A stretch of 64,000 nt of DNA from an uncultured Alphaproteobacteria bacterium (GTDB lineage Bacteria; Pseudomonadota; Alphaproteobacteria; HIMB59; GCA-002718135). A model generated the notes under the pieces. It made no database searches and was not told the origin of the DNA. It worked only from the letters and a program-made list of their open reading frames with translations. Positions 8,183-14,867 of the stretch are shown piece after piece. The position numbers were made by a program, and so were the translations under genes. The stretch spans positions 62,001-126,000 of the forward strand of contig CACIBE010000004.1 of NCBI GenBank assembly GCA_902584805.1. Direction: 5' to 3'. Positions within the stretch are counted from its first letter, which is position 1, and each line of letters opens with the position of its first letter.

Positions 8183-8985
8183 ACTGCTACACTTTCTGGT
8201 ATTTTGTTATATTTGTTGTGAAAAATTTTTTCTCTTTCAATCGACCAGTCAATAAGAGATAATTGTCCCTCTTTATTTTCCACTAGCGCAGAACAACTCT
8301 CAACCCAATCACCATCATTGCAATATAACACTCCGTTTAATTTTTTTATAACGGGCTTATGAATATGGCCGCACACAACAACATCGGCATTTGCTCTTTT
8401 AGCGCTATCAGATACAGCAAACTCAAAGTTAGAAATAAAATTCGTGGCTCTTTTTGTTTGATGTTTGAGAAATTGAGATAATGACCAATAAGACAGACCT
8501 AGTTTTCTTCTGACAAAATTTAGATAGTTATTCAACTTTAATATAAATTCGTATAGGGATGACCCAATACTTGCCAGCCATTTAGCATTTATTATAACTG
8601 CATCAAATTCATCACCATGTAAAACAAGGGCATTTCTTCCATCAGCTAGTTTGTGTGTAAACTTATTTTTTATTGATATATTCCCTAGTGAAAAACTTGT
8701 GTAACTTTTTACAAGTTCGTCATGATTACCTGGGATAAATATAACTTTTGTACCTTTTCTTGCTTTACGCAAAATCTTCTGGATAATGTCATTATGAGTT
8801 TGATGCCAATAAATTTTTTTTTTCATTCTCCATGCATCAATAATATCGCCAACTAAAAATAAATATTTTGAATCTGTTGATCTCAAAAATTCAAGAAGCA
8901 TTTCACTCTTGCTATTTTCTGTTCCAAGATGAAGATCAGATATCCATATAGTTCTATAATATGAAACTGATTGCTGATCTTTCAT
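8179..8985 (-). CDS. plcP: PlcP-like metallophosphoesterase (phospholipase C type), intact copy
   Basis: 268 residues with the full calcineurin-like metal set: Asp17 and His19 (SDLHLG), Asp47 (GDIID), Asn87 and His88 (GNHDE), His123 (LHGDEFD), and His207 and His209 (CGHIHK). This is the UDP-diacylglucosamine hydrolase-like group that includes PlcP, which releases diacylglycerol from phospholipids in phosphorus-starved marine bacteria and rhizobia. It is first in an overlapping pair with the glycosyltransferase. An AT-rich promoter with 11-bp phased repeats lies just upstream (9001-9052). Lipid A biosynthesis (LpxH) is the alternative, but pairing with the glycosyltransferase favours PlcP. Confidence 0.85.
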   Translation of the reverse strand: MKDQQSVSYYRTIWISDLHLGTENSKSEMLLEFLRSTDSKYLFLVGDIIDAWRMKKKIYWHQTHNDIIQKILRKARKGTKVIFIPGNHDELVKSYTSFSLGNISIKNKFTHKLADGRNALVLHGDEFDAVIINAKWLASIGSSLYEFILKLNNYLNFVRRKLGLSYWSLSQFLKHQTKRATNFISNFEFAVSDSAKRANADVVVCGHIHKPVIKKLNGVLYCNDGDWVESCSALVENKEGQLSLIDWSIEREKIFHNKYNKIPESVAV

Positions 8986-9000
8986 TTTAATATAAAATAA

Positions 9001-9052
9001 TAATAAAAATTTGTTAAAATTTTATTTCAATTACATTAACTAATATGTAACG
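9001..9052 (-). promoter_or_regulatory. Pho-box-like phased repeats upstream of plcP
   Basis: Plus-strand units TAATAAA (9001), TGTTAAA (9012), ATTTCAA (9024), ATTAACT (9035) and TGTAACG (9046) recur every 11-12 bases. PhoB sites are 7-base direct repeats separated by 4 bases. The TTGAAAT-AAAA unit, read on the minus strand, is shared with the phnA/ABC intergenic site. The region is very AT-rich, so chance contributes. Function is inferred. Confidence 0.4.
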
Positions 9053-9130
9053 GTTTTTCTGTTATTAGGCTCAATCCTATTATTTGTGAATTTCTAGGAA
9101 ATTCCAAAGAAAATTCATAAAAAATTAATA

Positions 9131-9237
9131 TTACCGTTTGAATAAAAAGATTAAAAATAAACCTAAAATAAAAAAGAAAAATGATAAAGCGCTTAATAAT
9201 TGATTCACTGACAGCGCAAGAATATCAAATTTAAGGA
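9131..9237 (-). pseudogene. Fragment of an unidentified membrane protein C-terminus
   Basis: The minus strand is open for about 35 codons: VLKFDILALSVNQLLSALSF, then a very hydrophobic run, ending FLIFLFKR and stop. This looks like a final transmembrane helix with a basic cytoplasmic end. There is no ATG, and a stop codon immediately precedes the open stretch. It sits directly next to the ppk-tail copy, so it may be what is left of a gene cut by the same rearrangement. The family is not recognised. Confidence 0.35.
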
Positions 9238-9283
9238 CTCAGCAAAACACAAATCTAGAGCTAAGTCTAATTTAAAAATTTGA
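9238..9283 (+). repeat. Duplicated 3' end of ppk
   Basis: About 46 bases ending in TGA match the last 46 bases of ppk (6915-6960) with about one or two mismatches (AAAACAC versus AAAACTC). The first copy is the real gene end. This one has no upstream ppk sequence. It flanks the agt2-plcP2 block together with the true ppk end, so the block is bracketed by two ppk tails. Confidence 0.9.
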
Positions 9284-9304
9284 AGCTGGAATATATCCAG
9301 CTTC
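9282..9304 (-). terminator. Rho-independent terminator of the beta-helix gene
   Basis: Perfect 9-base inverted repeat GAAGCTGGA / TCCAGCTTC with a 5-base loop, 14 bases past the stop of the beta-helix gene. On the minus strand it is followed by AAATTTTTAAATT, a T-rich tail. Confidence 0.75.
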
Positions 9305-9317
9305 AAGAATTTAGCTT

Positions 9318-10730
9318 TTAATTAATCGACTCAACGCCTTCTATATCAAATCCGTCTGCGATACTTGAAGAAATAGATCTGACAATACCATAACCTGAAT
9401 CTTCTTGGACAAGTTCCATTCCAGTTCCATCACTATCATCATTATTTGATGTGGTAACATCTTGTGCCATGATCATAACATTGCCTGCTTCTTCTTCTTC
9501 GAAAACAAAACCTTTTCCACCATTGTCTTCAGATGATGAATTGATAACAAAAGCACTTACATTTCCTGGACCTTCTTCAGAATGTTTATATCCATCATCT
9601 GTATTGCTTAGTGCAATTGTATCAATGATTGTCATGTTAATTGATCCTTCTTGTTCCTCATCAAAGTCAAGACCTTCATCCCAGTTACCAATAATTGTTG
9701 ATCGAGTTACTTCAGCGTAGATATCTCCAGGACCTGCTTCATCCACATCAAATCCATCGTCAACATCAATACCAAATTCATATTCTTCAACAAAACCACT
9801 GTCATAAAGACTTACTTCTCTTTCAAAACAGCCATCATCTGGAGATCCAGTAATAGCAGGTGGTACAGCTGATTCAGTCATCTGACCATCTTCAAATTCA
9901 CCTTCGTCTTCTTCAGGGAGATAGGCTTCCAAAATATCTGGGTGGCAATAATAACCATTGTTATTAAATGATGTATTTTCAATCTGTGCAATAACTGAGC
10001 CAGCTTGACCTTCATCAAGCTCTACTCCATCTGCACCGACTCTCGTAAACGAAGAGTTTAAAATAGAAGCAATTAGATCTCCATTGTCTCTTTCATCTAC
10101 ACGCAGACCGTCGGCATCAAACATTCCTTGACCAACATTGTCAACAACTACATTATTTAAGGAAACAGAAATAGAAGCTGGCGAACCGCCGCCTGCTCCT
10201 CCCCCGCCTGCACCACACGTTGCACCAACATCGCAATCGGATACATGAATCCCGTGGTTAGCAACATCAGAAACCTTTACATCGTTAAGAACTAATTTAA
10301 CCATTCCATATTGATTGTCTCTAACATTTAACAAAATTCCTTTACCACCTACACCATCTAAATCAGCACGGTTTTCAATATTAAAACCTCCAGGACCTCT
10401 GAAATTTATTGAGTGTATAGACATATCACCGCCATTTGTTGATTCAAGAATTGTAAAATCATCCATAGCGTGAATTGTTTGGCCCTGACCATAAATAAAT
10501 AATGGTGCTGTGCTAGTATAACTTAAAGATGATAAAATTTTAATATTATTTCCACTCTTTATATAAATTACATTTGCACCAGCCGACTTATTGGCATTTT
10601 CTATAGCTGCTCTAATAGATCCATCACCGCTATCCTTTGAATTAGAAACCACATAAGAATGTGCTAAAACAACATTGGTTAGAGAAACAATAGTACAGAT
10701 AAGAAAAGTAATTATTAAATTATTTTTCAT
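9318..10730 (-). CDS. Secreted acidic parallel beta-helix protein
   Basis: I chose the ATG at 10730 because AAGGAGA lies just upstream; a longer form from 10748 is possible. About 470 residues. A signal peptide (KNNLIITFLICTIVSLTNVVLAHS) is followed by a CSLREA-like N-terminal module (YVVSNSKDSGDGSIRAAIENA). Beta-helix rungs follow, in which DG, D-x-D and G-x-G-x-V patterns recur (DGVELDEGQAGS, DGFDVDEAGPGD, EGLDFDEEQEGS). The protein is strongly acidic, consistent with calcium binding or adhesion. A Gly/Ala-rich insert near residues 175-190 is flanked by two cysteines. Substrate and role are unknown. It lies between the lipid genes and has a possible Pho-type repeat upstream. Confidence 0.8.
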   Translation of the reverse strand: MKNNLIITFLICTIVSLTNVVLAHSYVVSNSKDSGDGSIRAAIENANKSAGANVIYIKSGNNIKILSSLSYTSTAPLFIYGQGQTIHAMDDFTILESTNGGDMSIHSINFRGPGGFNIENRADLDGVGGKGILLNVRDNQYGMVKLVLNDVKVSDVANHGIHVSDCDVGATCGAGGGGAGGGSPASISVSLNNVVVDNVGQGMFDADGLRVDERDNGDLIASILNSSFTRVGADGVELDEGQAGSVIAQIENTSFNNNGYYCHPDILEAYLPEEDEGEFEDGQMTESAVPPAITGSPDDGCFEREVSLYDSGFVEEYEFGIDVDDGFDVDEAGPGDIYAEVTRSTIIGNWDEGLDFDEEQEGSINMTIIDTIALSNTDDGYKHSEEGPGNVSAFVINSSSEDNGGKGFVFEEEEAGNVMIMAQDVTTSNNDDSDGTGMELVQEDSGYGIVRSISSSIADGFDIEGVESIN

Positions 10731-10762
10731 AAAAATCTCCTTCATCATTATTAAATATGAAG

Positions 10763-10780
10763 TATTAAAAAATTGTTAAA
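10763..10780 (-). promoter_or_regulatory. Pho-box-like direct repeat upstream of the beta-helix gene
   Basis: TATTAAA and TGTTAAA on the plus strand start exactly 11 bases apart (10763 and 10774), 33 bases upstream of the start codon. The same arrangement stands about 31 bases upstream of the acyltransferase gene. Weakly diagnostic because of AT-richness. Confidence 0.35.
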
Positions 10781-10837
10781 GGCATGATAAAAAAAAGGGG
10801 TAAAAATTGAAATGAAAATTGTTTTTTTACAGACGTA

Positions 10838-11680
10838 TTAATTTAATATTGAGTTTTTATTACTAGGATCTAAACTATAAGTACTATCTCTTAAAAATTT
10901 TGTAATCTCAATAAGATTGCCAATTTCTTTTATGGTTTCAAAAGGTATTCTTTGTCCAATATGAACATCAATTTTTTTTCCCATTCTTCTTTTAAGTTCA
11001 TATATCATTAAAGAATATCGAAAAACTTGCCCAATTTTATCAGCAACATGAAAAAGTTCGCTATTTTGTCCTTCAAAAAAAATGGGGAGAACAGGTGATT
11101 GATTTTTCATTATTATTTTAGAAGTAAATTGTTTCCAATCACCATCTATTGCTTTGATTCCTTTTTTTAATTTTGGTTTTGTTGAAACTGATCCTGATGG
11201 AAAAATAATAAGTACCCCATTATTTCTTAAGTGTTCTTCACTTTCTTTACGTGCAGCGATATTATTTATTAAAGCATTTTTGTTTTTAGAAAAATCAAGA
11301 GGAATAATTTTGTCCTTAATAAGATCTGCTCCTTGTAAAACTTTATGCGTAATAATTTTGTAATCTTGTCTGATTTTACTAATTAAAGAGCATATTGTAA
11401 GCCCGTCAGCTATACCAAATGCATGGTTAGCGATTACTACAAGCCTACCATTTTCAGGAATATTATTTTTAGAATGATAATGGGCCTGAACACGGAGATC
11501 TAATCTTTCAATTGCATCATGCCAAAAATTCTCTGGAGGTAAATTTTCTCTTAAATAATCCTCATACAACTTACGTAACTTAATTTTACCCGTTCCCAAT
11601 TCGGTTAATTGAATAATAATCTTTCCAACAGGACTAACTTCGGAGTTAGAAAAGGTAAGCGCTGGTTTATTAATTTTCAT
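10838..11680 (-). CDS. 1-acyl-glycerol-phosphate-like acyltransferase (PlsC/OlsA family)
   Basis: 280 residues. The acyltransferase HX4D motif is in NHAFGIADG (about residues 87-95), and the second block is FPSGSVSTKPK near residue 160. The FPSGSVST form resembles the OlsA/hemolysin-type group, which makes ornithine lipids from lyso-ornithine lipid. Ornithine lipids are phosphorus-free, so OlsA would fit the lipid-remodelling neighbourhood, but no olsB is in the window. An ordinary lysophospholipid acyltransferase is the alternative. The end of the gene (10838-10863) matches part of repeat A. Confidence 0.8.
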   Translation of the reverse strand: MKINKPALTFSNSEVSPVGKIIIQLTELGTGKIKLRKLYEDYLRENLPPENFWHDAIERLDLRVQAHYHSKNNIPENGRLVVIANHAFGIADGLTICSLISKIRQDYKIITHKVLQGADLIKDKIIPLDFSKNKNALINNIAARKESEEHLRNNGVLIIFPSGSVSTKPKLKKGIKAIDGDWKQFTSKIIMKNQSPVLPIFFEGQNSELFHVADKIGQVFRYSLMIYELKRRMGKKIDVHIGQRIPFETIKEIGNLIEITKFLRDSTYSLDPSNKNSILN

Positions 11681-11710
11681 AAAATTTACTTTAAATTCTT
11701 AATTTTATAA

Positions 11711-11728
11711 TGTTAAACAATTGTTAAA
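11711..11728 (-). promoter_or_regulatory. Pho-box-like direct repeat upstream of the acyltransferase
   Basis: Two identical 7-base units TGTTAAA start at 11711 and 11722, an 11-base period with a 4-base spacer, 31 bases upstream of the ATG. The spacing is that of a Pho box; the bases only partly match the enteric CTGTCAT consensus. Confidence 0.45.
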
Positions 11729-11745
11729 GTACTCGAAAAAGGAGA

Positions 11746-11951
11746 AATAAAAAATTAATCCCACTCACAATTATTGGTAATTAGCAGGAGGAAATAATAC
11801 TGTGAGTGGTAAGAAACATTTAAATTTTATTGTTTACAAATAGATTAATGGAATATTAAATTTTTATAAATTTAATTAATTTTTAACTTCATTAATTCTC
11901 AAATAAATTTTTTAGTTCTTTCAATTTATCAAAAATTGAATCTCTTACTTC
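11746..11951. repeat. Imperfect repeat copy B, including the arsC end
   Basis: Partner of 6961-7166, with hairpin, spacer and arsC C-terminal codons in the same order. Because the arsC gene is intact here, this is probably the source copy. Confidence 0.85.
11761..11809 (-). ncRNA. Possible small structured RNA or long-loop terminator, copy B
   Basis: Inverted repeat CCACTCACA / TGTGAGTGG, with inner pairing TTATT / AATAA. On the minus strand the loop contains TTTCCTCCTGC, complementary to a strong ribosome-binding site. The stem is followed by GATTAATTTTTTATTT, so it may simply terminate the arsC transcript. It is the better of the two copies for either role. Confidence 0.4.
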
Positions 11952-12311
11952 TCTAAACTTATCTAATTGGTTTGAACTAAAACGATCTGATGCCGGATCA
12001 TCAAATGGAATTGAAAGTATCTGAGCTTTAGAATTTAAAACTGGGCATACCTCTTCTTTACAAAGTGTAAAAACGGTATTTAATTCATCTCTGAACTTAT
12101 TGTCTAAACTTTCAAAATCTTTTGAAAAATTTTTTGATATATCAATATCGATCTCACTCATAACCAAAATTGCATTAGGATTGACTTCTTTGGGTACTGA
12201 TCCTGCACTTTTAATAATGCAATTAGGATATAATTTTTTTGCAATTCCTTCAGCCATTTGACTTCTTGCTGAATTAGCAACACACATAAATAGAATATTT
12301 TTATTTTTCAT
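11892..12311 (-). CDS. arsC: Thioredoxin-type arsenate reductase (low-MW phosphatase fold)
   Basis: 139 residues. The phosphatase P-loop is CVANSAR at residues 10-16. A redox cysteine pair at 84 and 89 (LCKEEVCPVL) and the DDPA acid motif complete the thioredoxin-linked ArsC pattern with three cysteines. It reduces arsenate to arsenite in the cytoplasm. High-affinity phosphate uptake also brings in arsenate, so its place among phosphate-starvation genes makes sense. The start overlaps the upstream small membrane protein gene by four bases. Its 3' end has been copied to 7106-7166. Confidence 0.88.
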   Translation of the reverse strand: MKNKNILFMCVANSARSQMAEGIAKKLYPNCIIKSAGSVPKEVNPNAILVMSEIDIDISKNFSKDFESLDNKFRDELNTVFTLCKEEVCPVLNSKAQILSIPFDDPASDRFSSNQLDKFREVRDSIFDKLKELKNLFEN

Positions 12312-12535
12312 GCTAGCAAATAAATATATCCAAAAATAAATAGTGGGAGCTGTAAACCAAAGTTTGTAAGCAGAGCTCTATCTTTTGTCATATAACCAAC
12401 AATTGACCAACCAACAGCACCTGTACCGTGAATAATTATGTTAATTGGATAGGCATTTAAATTTGTTAATAATATTCCTGATAATATTAACGCGGTGCTA
12501 AACCACTTTATTCTATTGATTGACAGATCTGTCAT
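12308..12535 (-). CDS. Small membrane protein of unknown function
   Basis: 75 residues with two or three hydrophobic segments (about 11-27, 32-48 and 55-74) and no motif I recognise. The GTGAVGWSIVGYMTKDRALL stretch between helices resembles small conserved alphaproteobacterial membrane proteins, but I cannot name a family with confidence. It overlaps arsC by four bases and lies 38 bases downstream of the phosphatase gene, so all are probably one transcript. Upstream of the ATG there is a good ribosome site (AAGGAG). Confidence 0.7.
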   Translation of the reverse strand: MTDLSINRIKWFSTALILSGILLTNLNAYPINIIIHGTGAVGWSIVGYMTKDRALLTNFGLQLPLFIFGYIYLLA

Positions 12536-12573
12536 ATTTTCTCCTTACTTCTATAAATTATAAATATTACACT

Positions 12574-13098
12574 TTAATTTAATGCTCTGTAGGAAAAAAT
12601 AAAATCTTCTTGGATTTTTGATTCAATAGCTCCTTTTCTTCTTGATCGCACTAAATCAATAGCTTCTTGTTTTTCATAGTTAAATTCAATAAGTAAAATA
12701 GCAGCTATAGTGCCAGCTCTTCCTTTTCCTCCGCGGCAATGTAAAACTATATTTTTGCCATCTATTAATTCGTTTTTTAGCAAAACTTTTGTTGTCTCCC
12801 ATTTATATTTAAAGTCTTTATCTGGTGCTCCCATGTCATAGATGGGTAAATGGTACCAATGTAATTTATGTTCATAAATACTTTTGACAAATAGAGTTTT
12901 ATTACACAATTTTTCAAATTCGCTATCTTCAACAAAAGAAGTAATGGAGCTACAATTATTATCTTTAAATAATTCTAATTCCTTTTTTAAAATTTTTTCT
13001 TCAAACAAACCATTCGAATTTAGGCCTGGGAAAGAAGTTAATATAATTTTGCCTGCAAATGACTTTGAATCTATAAAATCATAGTTGCTAAATTGCAT
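12574..13098 (-). CDS. Dual-specificity/tyrosine phosphatase-like protein
   Basis: 174 residues with the cysteine phosphatase signature HCRGGKGRAGT (Cys121, Arg127), as in tyrosine, dual-specificity and phosphoinositide-type phosphatases. An upstream general acid may be Asp88 or Asp93 in IYDMGAPD. It directly abuts the PhnZ-like gene with no spacer and is co-directional with it. The substrate is unknown; a small phosphorylated metabolite made by its neighbour is one inference, a protein target another. Its fold class is clear, its role in the phosphonate island is not. Confidence 0.8.
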   Translation of the reverse strand: MQFSNYDFIDSKSFAGKIILTSFPGLNSNGLFEEKILKKELELFKDNNCSSITSFVEDSEFEKLCNKTLFVKSIYEHKLHWYHLPIYDMGAPDKDFKYKWETTKVLLKNELIDGKNIVLHCRGGKGRAGTIAAILLIEFNYEKQEAIDLVRSRRKGAIESKIQEDFIFSYRALN

Positions 13099-13674
13099 TT
13101 ATGCTTGTTTAGCTAAAAAAGATTTTCTTGCATCTTCTAAATAGGGACGAAAATGTTCAACATCGGGAGTTTTTTTATCTAAAATTTTTGCTAAATCATC
13201 AAATCTTCGAAGCTCTACTGCTTTATCCATAAAAGGTTTACTAATAAAATCATCTGCTTCTTCTTTTGTAAAAGGACCACCTTGAACTTTTAACGAAAGC
13301 TTTGATGCCTCTGATAAACTCTCATAATAACCCTCTTCTACACTTGATAAATATCTTTTTGAATCAACATGCGCTCTGATTGGTAAAATAACATCTTCAC
13401 CAAAATATTTTTTTAAAAAATCCGCACCTAAATTTTCATGATGACCATCTTTACCCTCGTGGATGGGATCGCCGTCTTCATATATGAGATGCCCTATATC
13501 ATGGAGCAGGGCAGCTGCTATTGTTGGACCAGGTAATTTATGTTGTTCTGCCAATTCAGCACATTGAAGGGCGTGTTCAAGTTGTGTCACATCCTCATTA
13601 CCATATTGAATATCAGCACCTTTTGTTTTCAAAAGATCTAAGAGATAATCTACAATATTTTCTTCCATCCTCAT
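13099..13674 (-). CDS. PhnZ/TmpB-like HD-domain mixed-valent diiron oxygenase
   Basis: 191 residues, the length of PhnZ. Numbering from the first Met, Tyr24, Glu27, His34, His58-Asp59 and His62 fall where I recall the PhnZ ligands and substrate residues. With a two-residue shift so do His78, His102, Lys106, Ser124, Arg156 and Asp159. PhnZ cleaves 1-hydroxy-2-aminoethylphosphonate to glycine and phosphate with O2; TmpB does the trimethylated analogue. Both normally work after a 2-oxoglutarate hydroxylase, which is not in this window. It lies divergently from phnW. The start could also be the ATG six bases in. General HD phosphohydrolase activity is the alternative. Confidence 0.8.
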   Translation of the reverse strand: MRMEENIVDYLLDLLKTKGADIQYGNEDVTQLEHALQCAELAEQHKLPGPTIAAALLHDIGHLIYEDGDPIHEGKDGHHENLGADFLKKYFGEDVILPIRAHVDSKRYLSSVEEGYYESLSEASKLSLKVQGGPFTKEEADDFISKPFMDKAVELRRFDDLAKILDKKTPDVEHFRPYLEDARKSFLAKQA

Positions 13675-13762
13675 TCATAATTAACTTATTAGAAAATAAA
13701 TTCAATTCCAACTTTAATAAGATTGATCAAATTTATAATAATATTTATTAAGTAAATATTTA

Positions 13763-14860
13763 ATGGATAAAAAATTATTAACCCCCGGCCCTCTCACGAC
13801 ATCGATGTCAACAAAAGAGGCTATGCTTCATGATTGGGGTTCGAGAGATACAAAATTTATTGATCTCAATGCATCAATTAGAGATTCCCTTGTTAGATTA
13901 ATAGATGGTGAAGATAAATATCAATGTGTTCCAATGCAGGGAAGTGGAACTTTTGCCGTAGAGTCGATGGTAAGCTCTCTTACTCAAAAAGATTCTAAAA
14001 TTCTGATTCTGATCAATGGTGCTTACGGACAAAGAATGAAAAAAATGTGCACATATTTAGGTAGAGATTTTATTGAATATGAAGTTGCTGAACATGAAGT
14101 ACATGACATCAATAAAATTGAAGACTTAATTGATAGCAACAACTTAACACACGTCTTTGCTGTATATTGTGAAACAACATCGGGTATTTTAAATCCTATT
14201 GAAGACATTGCAAAATTGGTTGAGGGGAAAAATTTATCGTTATTCATCGATGCAATGAGTGCCTTTGGTGCATTACCCTTAAGCTCAAAAACAATTACTT
14301 TTGATGCTGTAGCCGCTTCATCAAACAAATGCTTAGAAGGTGTGCCAGGTGTTGGTTTCATTCTTGTTAAAAATGAAGTTATTGAAAATGCAAAAGGCAA
14401 TAGTCACTCACTAAGTCTAGACTTGTATGATCAATGGCAAGCAATGGAAAAAAATAAACAATGGCGATTTACACCTCCAACACACGTATTAGCTGCATTC
14501 AACCAAGCTATTGAAGAACATAAAGAACAAGGCGGTGTAAAGGGAAGAGGTAAAAGATATAAAAAAAATTGTGAAATTATTTGTAATGGAATGAAAGAGT
14601 TGGGATTTGAGCAACTACTTCCTGATAATTTACAAGCACCAATTATTATTACGTTTAAACAACCTAATGATCCTAAATTTGACTTTGAGAAATTTTATAA
14701 TGCTCTTAGTGAAAAAAATTTTTTAATTTATCCTGGAAAATTAACAGTCGCAGAAACTTTTAGAATTGGGTGTATTGGTAATTTAGATGAACAAGACATG
14801 ATGGATACAATAAAAGCTGTAAAAGAAGTCGTTACTGAATTGGGATTAACATTAAACTAA
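13763..14860 (+). CDS. phnW: 2-aminoethylphosphonate--pyruvate transaminase
   Basis: 365 residues, a class V PLP aminotransferase of PhnW length. It starts KLLTPGPLTTS; PQ-type substrate segment PMQGSGTFAVES is at 58-69, ETTSGILNP at 137-145, the PLP-pyridine aspartate is Asp163 (FIDAMSAFGA), and Lys189 is in SSNKCLEGVPGVGF. It converts 2-aminoethylphosphonate plus pyruvate to phosphonoacetaldehyde plus alanine. The next steps are encoded by phnY and phnA at 21.1-23.8 kb. Its intergenic region with the PhnZ-like gene is 88 bases. The cupin gene follows after seven bases, forming an operon of three. Confidence 0.93.
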   Translation: MDKKLLTPGPLTTSMSTKEAMLHDWGSRDTKFIDLNASIRDSLVRLIDGEDKYQCVPMQGSGTFAVESMVSSLTQKDSKILILINGAYGQRMKKMCTYLGRDFIEYEVAEHEVHDINKIEDLIDSNNLTHVFAVYCETTSGILNPIEDIAKLVEGKNLSLFIDAMSAFGALPLSSKTITFDAVAASSNKCLEGVPGVGFILVKNEVIENAKGNSHSLSLDLYDQWQAMEKNKQWRFTPPTHVLAAFNQAIEEHKEQGGVKGRGKRYKKNCEIICNGMKELGFEQLLPDNLQAPIIITFKQPNDPKFDFEKFYNALSEKNFLIYPGKLTVAETFRIGCIGNLDEQDMMDTIKAVKEVVTELGLTLN

Positions 14861-14867
14861 CAAAATA

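Larger units (their letters stand above)
8986..9317. other. 332-base stretch without an intact gene
   Basis: From right to left this holds the terminator of the beta-helix gene (9282-9304), a copied ppk 3' end (9238-9283), a minus-strand open stretch for one hydrophobic helix (9131-9237), and the probable promoter of plcP with 11-bp phased repeats (9001-9052). I see no complete gene in it. Confidence 0.8.

Noticed and set aside
8179-8985. LpxH (lipid A pathway) as the identity of the metallophosphoesterase
   Set aside because: Similar fold, but it overlaps a GT4 glycosyltransferase and has a paralogue in the same arrangement, which fits PlcP/Agt; not fully excluded.
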